Source: Prevotella sp. (GTDB taxonomy: Bacteria; Bacteroidota; Bacteroidia; Bacteroidales; Muribaculaceae). From it: a stretch of DNA of 43,324 nucleotides. Positions 16,639-24,900 of the stretch are shown one piece after another. The stretch spans positions 1 to 43,324 of the forward strand of contig JAMPIK010000019.1 in assembly GCA_023662865.1 (NCBI GenBank). Direction: 5' to 3'. Position 1 is the stretch's first letter; each line of letters opens with the position of its first letter. The notes below the pieces were generated by a model. That model made no database searches. It worked only from the letters and a program-made list of their open reading frames with translations, and had not been told where the DNA came from. The translations under genes were made by a program, and so were the position numbers.

Positions 16639-16680
16639 AATAAAAGCGAGGACATGCCACCGTGTGTCCTCGCTTTTATT
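16639..16680. terminator. Bidirectional intrinsic terminator
   Basis: A perfect 16-bp stem (16639-16654 with 16665-16680) closes a 10-nt loop. Its outer bases are AATAAAA on the left and TTTTATT on the right, so either strand yields a GC stem followed by a T-rich tail. It ends the coiled-coil lipoprotein gene and could also stop minus-strand transcripts from the region to its right. Confidence 0.9.
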
Positions 16681-16797
16681 GCTGAATAAGCCAACCGCTA
16701 AAATTATCGTAGCAAGCTTTTGATTTTCAATTAAATGAGCTGATTTAAAAAATACAGAAAGACCTTAACGCCCTTAAAAAGAATTCTTCAAGCGGAG

Positions 16798-16805
16798 TAA
16801 CTTTG
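16798..16805 (+). promoter_or_regulatory. -7 promoter box ahead of the candidate ncRNA
   Basis: TAACTTTG is identical to the -7 box of the tRNA-Pro promoter. No TTTG is found at the -33 position, only TTAA. The expected start, about 6 nt downstream, coincides with the first base of the candidate RNA's closing stem at 16811. Confidence 0.5.
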
Positions 16806-16810
16806 CTGAT

Positions 16811-17117
16811 AGGGGAGTGGTGAGGGAAAGCGAGTCAGAGTCTGTGGCAACGCATGTGTCAGTCATGGTGTTGGATTTATGGCTATGCTGTCGCGGCATG
16901 TTCGGCAATATCGGCATCGGCGAAAACATGCGTTGAAGCAATGTCTATTTATAGCAGTTTTTCAAGTTTTCCCGTGGTATTAGTTTCAAAGATAGAGTTT
17001 TAGTTTTACGCAAATATTGATGGTTGCGGCTGCACACGGATCTGCCTTATAAGCCTCTCCCTCGATGTCAATACTCGGCCGAAATCAGTTGGATAATTTC
17101 AGACCGACCACTCTCCT
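16811..17117 (+). ncRNA. Candidate structured non-coding RNA, about 307 nt
   Basis: The 16622-17350 gap holds no convincing protein gene but shows nested long-range pairing. The 5' end 16811-16821 pairs with 17107-17117 (11 bp, one G-U). Next, 16822-16827 can pair with 17058-17063. A perfect 10-bp helix joins 16848-16857 to 16926-16935. Local hairpins occur at 17009-17028 and 17075-17107. The single G-U pair would be an A-C mismatch in the opposite strand, favouring plus orientation. I do not find tmRNA, RNase P, SRP or 6S signatures. The strand is not certain, because a good minus-strand promoter also faces this region. The family is not recognised. Confidence 0.45.
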
Positions 17118-17129
17118 GTGATTACAATG

Positions 17130-17160
17130 CAAAATTACGTTAATTTTTTTTGCAGACAAA
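17130..17160 (-). promoter_or_regulatory. Sigma-ABfr-type promoter pointing into the non-coding region
   Basis: On the minus strand TTTG (17160-17157), 19 nt, then TAATTTTG (17137-17130). The only thing downstream on this strand is the candidate ncRNA region and the bidirectional terminator at 16639-16680. Confidence 0.55.
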
Positions 17161-17299
17161 ATTTTGGAGGAATTATTTATGGCAAATTGCTAAAATATTT
17201 TCTTCCTGAGGCTGATAATCGGAATACCTGCCGCATAAATATGCTTTACAACATGTTTTTGATGTCACTTTGCGCAAAAAAACGACCTGTCCGAATACA

Positions 17300-17333
17300 A
17301 CAAAGGCGTCCCGTAAACGAGGGACGCCTTTGT
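17300..17333 (-). terminator. Intrinsic terminator of the pepD-muramidase-pepD operon
   Basis: A perfect 13-bp stem (17300-17312 with 17321-17333) with an 8-nt loop lies 17 nt after the pepD stop on the minus strand. The tail is TGTTGTATT, only moderately T-rich. Confidence 0.75.
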
Positions 17334-17350
17334 CAGCAAGTTATGGGGTG

Positions 17351-18805
17351 TCACGCCAAGCGGCGCAAGATGTCGGTAAGGAAATACCAGAATTGTTGTA
17401 CGCTGGGGATGTTTGCTTTCTCACCGGGTGAATGGATGTCTTTGAGAGTCGGGCCGAAGGATATTGCCTCCATGCCGGGCACTTTGTCCATGATGATACC
17501 ACATTCAAGGCCGGCGTGGAGAGCCTCGACTTTGGGCTCTGTGCCAAACAGGCTCTTGAAGCTCTCTTCGGCAACTTTGAGTACCTTGCTCTCCGGGTTG
17601 GGCGCCCAGCCTACACTCGGGTCGTCTGTCTCGACACGACAGCCGATATTCTCATACAGAGCGCGAACACGGTCGGATATTTCATCGCGGCGGGAGTCAA
17701 CGCTGCTGCGCTGGTGAGTAGTGATGAGGAGCTCGTCAGCGGCCACTTTGCGCACGCTTGCCAAGTTGGTGGAAGTTTCAACCAGCCCGGGTACAGCCAA
17801 GCTCATTGCCTGAACACCGTTGGGTGTGCCGAACAGAGTGGCGACAAGAGCGTATGCTTCCGGCTCGTTAATCACAGTTTCAGGAGCTGCAACTTCCTCT
17901 ACGGTGAATGTAAAGTCTGTATTTTCAGCGAGTTTGAACTCGTTGTGAATTGTTTCTGAAAATTCTGCGGCATACTTTTTGAGAGCCTCGGCATTAGCGG
18001 CAGGCACACCGAACAGTGCTGTTGCTTCTCTGGGGATTGCGTTGGGCAAACCGCCGCCGGCAAAATCGGAAAGTACGAGGCCGAATTGCTTCTCGCTTTC
18101 CCAGAGGAAGCGTGCAAGTTGCTGGTTGGCATTGGCGCGACCAAGATGTATCTCCATACCGGAGTGGCCGCCCTTCAGACCGCGGATAGCGGCGTTGAAG
18201 TAGACATAATCAGCCGGAGCAGCCTGAGTAGTGAAGGGGTAGTGGCACAGAGTGGCGATTGAGCCGGCGCAACCGATTACAATAGTGCCGTGTTCCTCGC
18301 TGTCAAGGTTGAGCAAAATTTTGCCGGAAATCATGCCGGGTTCAAGGCCGTTTGCACCGATGAGACCTTGCTCTTCGTCAACGGTGAAGAGTACTTCCAG
18401 CGGCCCGTGAACCAAATCCTTGTCGAGGAGCACAGCCATGCCGGCGGCTACTGCCATACCGTTGTCGGCACCGAGGGTAGTGCCGTTGGCGCGTACCCAG
18501 TCGCCGTCCACGATAGTCTGAATCGGGTCGTTGAGGAAGTCGTGTTGTACGTCTTGGTTCTTTTCGGCAACCATATCCTGGTGGCCTTGAAGCACAACAA
18601 CCGGTGCGTTTTCATGGCCGGGAGTTGCGGGTGCGGTCATCACCACATTGCCCACAGCATCGGTTTTCACGGGGATGTTGTGTTCAGTAGCCCAGTCCAC
18701 AAGGAATTTTTTCATCTTGTCGAGATGATGAGTAGGGCGAGGCACCTTGGTTATTTCATCGAAGCATTTCCAGAGGAGCTCCGGTTTGAGGTCAGAGACT
18801 TTCAT
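17351..18805 (-). CDS. pepD: Aminoacyl-histidine dipeptidase, PepD type (M20C), copy 1
   Basis: PepD is a two-zinc M20 aminopeptidase that cleaves dipeptides. The 484-residue protein contains QGHQDMV (H75, D77), LGADNG (bridging D114), TVDEEQG (general base E144 and ligand E145) and a late HAGLECG that supplies the distal ligands. A dimerisation domain occupies about 190-380. No signal peptide is present, so it is cytoplasmic. It is the third gene of an operon with a muramidase-like gene (2 nt upstream) and a second pepD, and it aligns to that paralog without gaps over at least the first 150 residues. Confidence 0.94.
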   Translation of the reverse strand: MKVSDLKPELLWKCFDEITKVPRPTHHLDKMKKFLVDWATEHNIPVKTDAVGNVVMTAPATPGHENAPVVVLQGHQDMVAEKNQDVQHDFLNDPIQTIVDGDWVRANGTTLGADNGMAVAAGMAVLLDKDLVHGPLEVLFTVDEEQGLIGANGLEPGMISGKILLNLDSEEHGTIVIGCAGSIATLCHYPFTTQAAPADYVYFNAAIRGLKGGHSGMEIHLGRANANQQLARFLWESEKQFGLVLSDFAGGGLPNAIPREATALFGVPAANAEALKKYAAEFSETIHNEFKLAENTDFTFTVEEVAAPETVINEPEAYALVATLFGTPNGVQAMSLAVPGLVETSTNLASVRKVAADELLITTHQRSSVDSRRDEISDRVRALYENIGCRVETDDPSVGWAPNPESKVLKVAEESFKSLFGTEPKVEALHAGLECGIIMDKVPGMEAISFGPTLKDIHSPGEKANIPSVQQFWYFLTDILRRLA

Positions 18806-18807
18806 TG

Positions 18808-19575
18808 TTACTTTTCTTGAGCTTTGTATTTTTGATATTCGCGAGCCATACGGGTGTGATAGCCGCGAGCTTTGTAAGAAGCGCCGTTGTATTTACGAGC
18901 GAAGCCGGCCCAATTTTTGTTTTTCAGGTCGGTCAGCATGCCGGTGTTTTTAATGAAATTGGCGAAGAGCTCCAACTGCTCGAACTCGGAGTAGCTCATT
19001 CTGTCGACAAATTCTTGCACAGAGGCGCAACCGCAGAGCTTATAGTTGAAACCGCCAATCTGGAACATTCCCCAGAATGTGCCCATATTGGCCTTGTCAA
19101 TATTCACTTTGCGTGCGTTAATGAGCTGCTGCCACTCTTTTTTGCCAAACGCGCTCTTTATGCCGTCCGGTATTTTCGTGTTTGCCGGGGCTTTTGCATT
19201 GGAAGCGGGTTTTGCTTTGTTGTACATGGCTCGGTCAAAATTGATTACCGGCACCCCGGGAGCAAAGAAACCCTCGAGCGATTTGCCGGCCTCAATATGA
19301 ACCACAGCCTTGATAGCTGCAATTTCAACGTCCAATTCATTGGCTATCACGCGGTAGTCCTCATCGGTAAGCGTCTTGTAGCGAGCATCGCCATCTGTTT
19401 CGGCCATTCTCTCCATTTCCGAAATTCGGGAAGTGGAGTCTTGAGAGGAAATCGTGTCGACACGCTGCTCGGTATTGCTGTCGGAGACCGTGCGGCCACT
19501 TCCGATGCAGGCTGCACCTGCCGCGGAAGCTACCGCAACGGCTATTGTCAGCAATATGGCGCTCCTGCCTTTCAT
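18808..19575 (-). CDS. N-acetylmuramidase-family (DUF3380-like) secreted protein
   Basis: The 255-residue protein starts with a hydrophobic signal (about 5-22); C23 in GAAC may be lipidated. After a polar linker (about 28-70) comes the domain. It contains VVHIEAGKSLEGFF with candidate catalytic E95, INFDRAMYN, GTFWGMFQIGGFNYKLCGC and a C-terminal WAGFARKYNGASY followed by RMAREYQKY. These match the N-acetylmuramidase (DUF3380) family known from phage endolysins and bacterial cell-wall enzymes, which cut the MurNAc-GlcNAc backbone. Its ATG overlaps the upstream pepD stop by 4 nt, and the other pepD follows after 2 nt. Confidence 0.87.
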   Translation of the reverse strand: MKGRSAILLTIAVAVASAAGAACIGSGRTVSDSNTEQRVDTISSQDSTSRISEMERMAETDGDARYKTLTDEDYRVIANELDVEIAAIKAVVHIEAGKSLEGFFAPGVPVINFDRAMYNKAKPASNAKAPANTKIPDGIKSAFGKKEWQQLINARKVNIDKANMGTFWGMFQIGGFNYKLCGCASVQEFVDRMSYSEFEQLELFANFIKNTGMLTDLKNKNWAGFARKYNGASYKARGYHTRMAREYQKYKAQEK

Positions 19576-21029
19576 GACTTCGCTACTTTAGAGAGCGTGA
19601 GTTCGAGATGACGCCAGAATTTTTCTACTGTGGGGATGTTCAGCTGCTCATCGGGAGAGTGAACGCCGGTCATTGTGGGGCCGAAAGAAACCATGTCGAG
19701 TTCCGGGTGAGTTTCAAGGAAGAGACCGCACTCCAAACCGGCGTGGATAGCTTTGATAGCCGGTTTCACGTTGAAGAGCTCTTCATAAGCCTCAGCGGCG
19801 ATTTTCATAATCGGACTCTTCATGTTGGGAGCCCAGCCGGGATAACCGTCGGAGTGGCTCACTTCTGCGCCGGCGAGCTGGAAGTGAGCTTCCACTTGTC
19901 CGGCGATGTCAAACTTACGGCTCTCCACGCTGCTACGCTGTGAGGTAGTCACCTTTATCTTGTTGTCAGCCTCCATCTTAACAGCGGCCAAATTGGTTGA
20001 TGTCTCTACCAAACCGGGCAGGTCGCGGCTCATGGAGTATACGCCGTGAGGTGCGCTGTAAAGGGCGCGGATAAGGCGCAGAGAAGTGTCGGAGTCGATG
20101 CAGAATTCCGGACGGTCTACGCTTTCAATCTCGAATTTTACGGAGGGCTCGATGCCGGCAAATTCAGCGGCTATTTCTTGAGCGAACTGATCAAGAGCGT
20201 CTACTACGGTCTGTTTGGCTTCACCGTGCACACCGAAGATTGCGTAAGCCTCGCGCGGAATTGCGTTGCGCAGATTGCCGCCGTCGAATTCGCATATTTC
20301 TACCTCATGCTTTTGGCTCATGTTCCACAGAAAGCGGGCAATCAGCTTGTTGGCATTAGCGCGACCCAGGTGGATATCACCGCCGGAGTGGCCGCCGAGC
20401 AGGCCTGAAACGCTCACTTTGAGGAAGTGGAAGTGTTCGGGTGCTACACTGCGATGATATGAGAAGATTGCAGTAGTGTCGATACCTCCGGCGCAGCCTA
20501 CGAAGATTTCGCCGTCGTCTTCGCTGTCAAGGTTTATGAGGATTTTACCGGTAATCATGCCTTCGCCGAGGTTGATGGCTCCTTCAAGGCCGATTTCTTC
20601 GTTTACGGTGAACAGACATTCAATAGGGCCGTGAACGAGGTCTTTGTCAATCAGAGCTGCCATACAAGCCGCCATACCGATACCGTTGTCAGCGCCTAAG
20701 GTAGTGCCCTTCGCTTTTACCCAATCGCCGTCAATATAAGTCTGAATGGGATCTTTAAGGAAATCGTGCTGCACATCGTTATTCTTTTCAGCTACCATGT
20801 CCATGTGAGCTTGCAGAATAACAGTGGGAGCACCTTCGCAACCGGGAGTAGCCGGTTTGCTCATTACCACGTTGCCGACTTTGTCTGTCTTCACAGCGAT
20901 GTTGTGTTTGGCAGCAAAGTTAAGCAGGAAAGCGCGGATTTGCTCCTCGTGGCGAGAGGGACGAGGTACTTTTGTAATTTCATCGAAGCATTGCCAGATC
21001 AATGCCGGTTTAAGGTCTTTTACTTCCAT
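19572..21029 (-). CDS. pepD: Aminoacyl-histidine dipeptidase, PepD type (M20C), copy 2
   Basis: First gene of the minus-strand operon, 485 residues and closely similar to the copy at 17351. Catalytic elements are at the same positions: QAHMDMV (H75, D77), LGADNG (D114), TVNEEIG (E144, E145) and HAGLECGLF near the C-terminus. The main visible differences near the active site are A for G before the first His and N143 for D143, which may tune substrate choice (inference). It has its own sigma-ABfr promoter with a leader of about 45 nt and overlaps the muramidase gene by 4 nt. Confidence 0.94.
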   Translation of the reverse strand: MEVKDLKPALIWQCFDEITKVPRPSRHEEQIRAFLLNFAAKHNIAVKTDKVGNVVMSKPATPGCEGAPTVILQAHMDMVAEKNNDVQHDFLKDPIQTYIDGDWVKAKGTTLGADNGIGMAACMAALIDKDLVHGPIECLFTVNEEIGLEGAINLGEGMITGKILINLDSEDDGEIFVGCAGGIDTTAIFSYHRSVAPEHFHFLKVSVSGLLGGHSGGDIHLGRANANKLIARFLWNMSQKHEVEICEFDGGNLRNAIPREAYAIFGVHGEAKQTVVDALDQFAQEIAAEFAGIEPSVKFEIESVDRPEFCIDSDTSLRLIRALYSAPHGVYSMSRDLPGLVETSTNLAAVKMEADNKIKVTTSQRSSVESRKFDIAGQVEAHFQLAGAEVSHSDGYPGWAPNMKSPIMKIAAEAYEELFNVKPAIKAIHAGLECGLFLETHPELDMVSFGPTMTGVHSPDEQLNIPTVEKFWRHLELTLSKVAKS

Positions 21030-21080
21030 AAGTTTTTATAATGTTTTGTTTTAATTTCGGGTAATAATTAATGTAGGACA

Positions 21081-21111
21081 CAAAGATAAGTCTTTTTATC
21101 GGACTTGCAAA
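21081..21111 (-). promoter_or_regulatory. Sigma-ABfr-type promoter of the pepD operon
   Basis: On the minus strand TTTG (21111-21108), 19 nt, then TATCTTTG (21088-21081). It is arranged back to back with the promoter of the small membrane-protein gene. Confidence 0.75.
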
Positions 21112-21160
21112 ACTTTTACAAAAAAAACTGACTGACGCCCTTGGATTCGGGATTTTTTAT

Positions 21161-21168
21161 TAATTTTG
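21161..21168 (+). promoter_or_regulatory. -7 box for the small membrane protein-OmpH unit
   Basis: TAATTTTG matches the -7 consensus; the best -33 candidate, TTGG at 21141-21144, has non-ideal spacing. The ATG at 21178 follows 9 nt later. An in-frame ATG at 21166 lies inside the box and so cannot be the start. Confidence 0.55.
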
Positions 21169-21177
21169 CAGTTTGTT

Positions 21178-21348
21178 ATGATTCGGCTTGTATGTATCTC
21201 GATATTGCTGTGCGGCTTGGCCGTCACTCTGCTTTCGGTGAGGGTGATCTTCAAGAAAGGAGGGCGTTTCAGCCAAGGGCATGCCTGCAAGTTCGACCCT
21301 AACAAACACACGAGTCACACCAATAGAAATAAACAACTTAAGATATGA
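21178..21348 (+). CDS. Small membrane protein (56 residues)
   Basis: The start at 21178 is chosen because the other in-frame ATG overlaps the -7 box. One hydrophobic segment (about 2-18) is followed by the basic motif SVRVIFKKGGRFSQGHACKFDP and a His/Asn-rich tail. I recall a family of short Bacteroidales proteins with the same plan, one helix then a G-R/K-F...H motif, but it has no known function. Its stop overlaps the next ATG by 4 nt, which argues that it is translated and coupled to the OmpH-like gene. Confidence 0.6.
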   Translation: MIRLVCISILLCGLAVTLLSVRVIFKKGGRFSQGHACKFDPNKHTSHTNRNKQLKI

Positions 21349-21974
21349 AAAAGTTAATAAACGCGTTGTGTATAGCATTATTGACTGTCGGTGGATTGGG
21401 ATTTACCTCGTCCTGCAACAGCGGAAACACCAAGGAGGATTCAGCTTCGTCCAAAGTAAAAACTACCAAGACAAGCGCCAAGCCCTCAGCCAAATCAACC
21501 AATGCCGCTGCCGGCAATCTGCCCAATTACAGATATGTAGATACCGATACTCTTATAGCCAAGTATAATCTTGCCAAAGACTATGATGAGGAAATGCTTC
21601 GCCAGCAGAACAGCTATGAAAACACTGTGCGCCAACGCGAATCAAGCATACAAAGTCAAGCGGCAAAATATGAGCAGCAGTATAAAAACAATCAGATGGA
21701 CGAATCCGCTTACATGAAAGCCATGCAAGATATGCAAAACAGGCAGGTGTCTGCTCAAAAAGAAATCGCCCAGTTGCAACAAAAAGCTCAACTCTTTGAA
21801 ATAGAAGCGCGTAAGGTGGTGAATGATTCTATTATGAACTTTATAAAGGAGTATAATAAGACCTATGGTTATGATGCAATATTCATGAAGGCCGCCACAC
21901 TTTATATCGATCCGGCTCTTGATATCACAGATGAAGTGCTTGAAGGTCTGAATGCTCGTTACAACAAACAATAA
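21345..21974 (+). CDS. OmpH/Skp-like periplasmic chaperone, probably a lipoprotein
   Basis: The 209-residue protein has a signal with a lipobox-like end (TSSC, C24). A Ser/Lys/Thr/Ala-rich linker follows (to about 58), then an OmpH/Skp domain. That domain opens with YVDTDTLIAKYNLAKDYDEE, continues in a long charged coiled coil (about 80-165) and closes with YGYDAIFMKAATLYIDPALDIT. Skp holds unfolded outer-membrane proteins in tentacle-like helices. Lipid anchoring, if real, differs from soluble E. coli Skp. It overlaps the small membrane protein gene by 4 nt and lies 25 nt before a large secreted protein, a possible client. Confidence 0.85.
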   Translation: MKKLINALCIALLTVGGLGFTSSCNSGNTKEDSASSKVKTTKTSAKPSAKSTNAAAGNLPNYRYVDTDTLIAKYNLAKDYDEEMLRQQNSYENTVRQRESSIQSQAAKYEQQYKNNQMDESAYMKAMQDMQNRQVSAQKEIAQLQQKAQLFEIEARKVVNDSIMNFIKEYNKTYGYDAIFMKAATLYIDPALDITDEVLEGLNARYNKQ

Positions 21975-21999
21975 ATCAGTATTTTATAAAACAATCTCA

Positions 22000-24900
22000 A
22001 TGTTAAAACTATTCAAACAATTGTTGCCGGCAATAACACTTCTGTTGTCGGCAACAACAGTTTCAGCAAATGATGAATTTCCTTCCGGTACCCAACTGTA
22101 CGGGTATCGGATGGGCAATTTCTATCAAATTAATCCGCAATCGATTACATCTCTGTGGAGCGATCCTCATTTTGTGAACACTTTTACGGAAATGTCCACC
22201 GGGTGGGAAAAAGACGGGAAGCTGTGCGGTTACGCAGCTGATACATGGGGTACTACACTGTATGGTCTCGATTATGTGGAATTCAATTTGACAAGCGGTG
22301 AAGTATTGTCGTCCACCTCTTTTAATTCCGCTGATGTATGGCCTGCTTTTGCCGCATTCAATCCGATTGACAATACCATTTACGGTTACGGCAGTGACTC
22401 TTCCGGCAATAAAGTGTTTATCAAGGCCCCGACCGCTACTCCCGGCGATTTCATTGTGATAAAAAATGTGGAGGACAACGAGTTTTGCTATGGCTTGACA
22501 TGGAACTCAACAGATAAAATCATGGTCGGTATGCGTCCCGACGGCATTTTGGTACAGATTGACGTGCAAGGCATGCAGACTCCCATTGTGAGAACTGAAC
22601 TGAAAACATCGTATTCCGACAGCAACAAGCCATCATCTGTCATAGCATGGAGCGAAAACGAAGGGTTGTATTACTGGAATATGCAGTCTGCCGACTACAA
22701 CAACAAACTTTATACAATAGACCCTGTTTCTAAAATAGTTGCAGACACCGGCAATGCGGAAGACAAGCTTTATGCAATAATGGTATGTGTGTGCAAAGCA
22801 CAGATTGGCGGCGTGCCGGCCACTCCTCAAATCACAGCAATCGACTTCCCGGCCGGCTCTTTGTCAGGACATGTGGCTATGACGATGCCGACCAAGAAAG
22901 ACACCGGCGAAGATTTATCCGGTCAGCTAACATGGACTGCATACTTGGATTCCCAAAAATACAGTGATGGCAAGGCTGCTCCCGGCGAGGTGGTCAGCGT
23001 TGATTTTACCAACCTGACAGAGGGAATACATGCGTTCTCATTTACTGTAACCAACGGTGCTGACACAAGTAAGGAAGCATTGCAAACTGCATATATCGGT
23101 GTTGACACCCCGATTGCGCCGGAGAATGTAGTGCTGACCGAAAGCTCCGTTTCATGGACTGCCGTGGACAAAGGTCTGAACGGTGGTTACATAGACCTCG
23201 GCAATCTTCAATATGAAGTAAGCCTCAACAATGAGCCGTTAGGCACAACGGTCGAAACCTCAATGACTGTAGCTTTGCCCTCAACCGGCAACCTCAAGTT
23301 GTACAGTGCAAGTGTCAAAGCAATATCCGGTGGTAAAAGTTCCCAAGCCGCTGTGTCAAACAGTATAGTAGCCGGCGATGCCATGGCTCTGCCTATGGTA
23401 ATTACCCCCACCGCAGAGGAAGCTGAATTGTGTTCTTATATAGACGGCAACGGCGACGGCAACACTTGGAAATATGATGAAAGCAAAGGCTGCTTCAATT
23501 CCGGCTTTTGCGAAACTTCCGCTCTGAACGATTGGCTCATACTTCCGCCCGTTGAACTCAAAGCCGGTTCAAAATATGAATTTTCAATGAATGTGTGGCG
23601 CAACAGTTCTTTCTTCAACGAGGAATACATTGAAGTGAGATACGGCAAAGCACCCCAAGCAGACGCCATGACAAATATTCTCATTGAAAAGATGACCGCA
23701 TCTGCAGAGGTGGAGACAGTGGACGCAATACTTGAAGCTTTGGAGTCGGGCAAATATTATATTGCGTTACATTCTTTGAGCGATGCCGAAATGTTCGGTG
23801 TAAACGTAAATAATATCAAACTGATTGATACTCACTCAGAAATCACATCTGTTGCTTCGGTATCAGATTTGAGAGCGGAAGCCGCCCCTAACGGTGAATT
23901 GAAAGCTACCGTATATTTCACTTTACCGGATAAGATGACTGACGGCTCTGCAATCCAAGCCGATGCCAAACTCACAGCCGTTGTGGAGGGTGCTTCAAAG
24001 GTAACTGTGGAAGGAACTCCCGGCGCATCTGTAAATGCCGTAGTGGAGACATTGCAGGGTATGAACAAAATTAATGTGACTCCCGGCCTTGGCGAACTTA
24101 ACGGCATTAAGTTGACCGTAGCAGTGTACACCGGCGAAACATTACCCGACAAAATCACCGATTTGAAAGCGCAAGTGTCGGAAGATATGAAGTCTGCGAA
24201 ACTGACATGGAACGCACCGACTGCGGGAGTGGACGGCGGATATATAGACCCGGCAAATCTCACATATAATGTATATCAACTGGTAAGCACCTCCATGGGA
24301 GATGTTTGGCAAGAAGTGGCTACCGGGGTAAAAGAAACGTCGTATAACTTTATACCGGAACAACTGATGCAGGATTATTACGAACTCTGCGTGAGAGCAT
24401 GCAACATAGCCGGCGAGACACCGACCGATGTTGAAACGTATGCATTGCTCGGCGTTCCTCATTCCCTGCCCATGTCTGATACTTTCGATATCGGCACATA
24501 CACCTACAATCCGTGGGTGGTATATACTCCGACTCAGGAATATCAAACTCAGTGGGGTTTGTTGCCGCTTGAAGTAATTCCATTCGTGAAAGAGATGGGC
24601 GGCAACGCAATATGCGGCATGGGACACGTCCCGAATTGTAAAGGTAAAGCCGGCATGCCGGTATTCACAACCAAAGGATATGATCAGGTACACACCGAAT
24701 TTATGTTCTGGACCGGCGACCAATGCGCATCAAACATAACCATTACCGGCCAATGTTTCGGCATGACTGATGAAGTGATTGTCGGCACAGTGCAATCTAA
24801 AGGCCTATGGACAACTGTGGATTTTGACCTGCCGAAAGAAATGGTTGGCAAAGACTGGGTGCGACTTTACCTGAACGCAGACTTCCCTGAAGGAACCGAA

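Noticed and set aside
16774..16929. A 51-codon ATG frame on the minus strand inside the candidate ncRNA region
   Set aside because: It spans the plus-strand -7 box and part of the paired helices, has no signal or family resemblance that I can verify, and a conserved RNA would by itself create conserved antisense frames. It stays possible if the minus promoter at 17130-17160 proves active.
16811..17117. Identification of the structured region as RNase P RNA, tmRNA, SRP RNA or 6S RNA
   Set aside because: The universally conserved segments of RNase P, the tRNA-like end of tmRNA and the SRP apical loop are not found, and it is much longer than typical 6S RNA.
17118..17717. A 199-residue plus-strand frame
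   Set aside because: Its 3' two-thirds is antisense to the clear pepD gene and its start lies in the A/T-rich intergenic region; the composition is that of a shadow frame.
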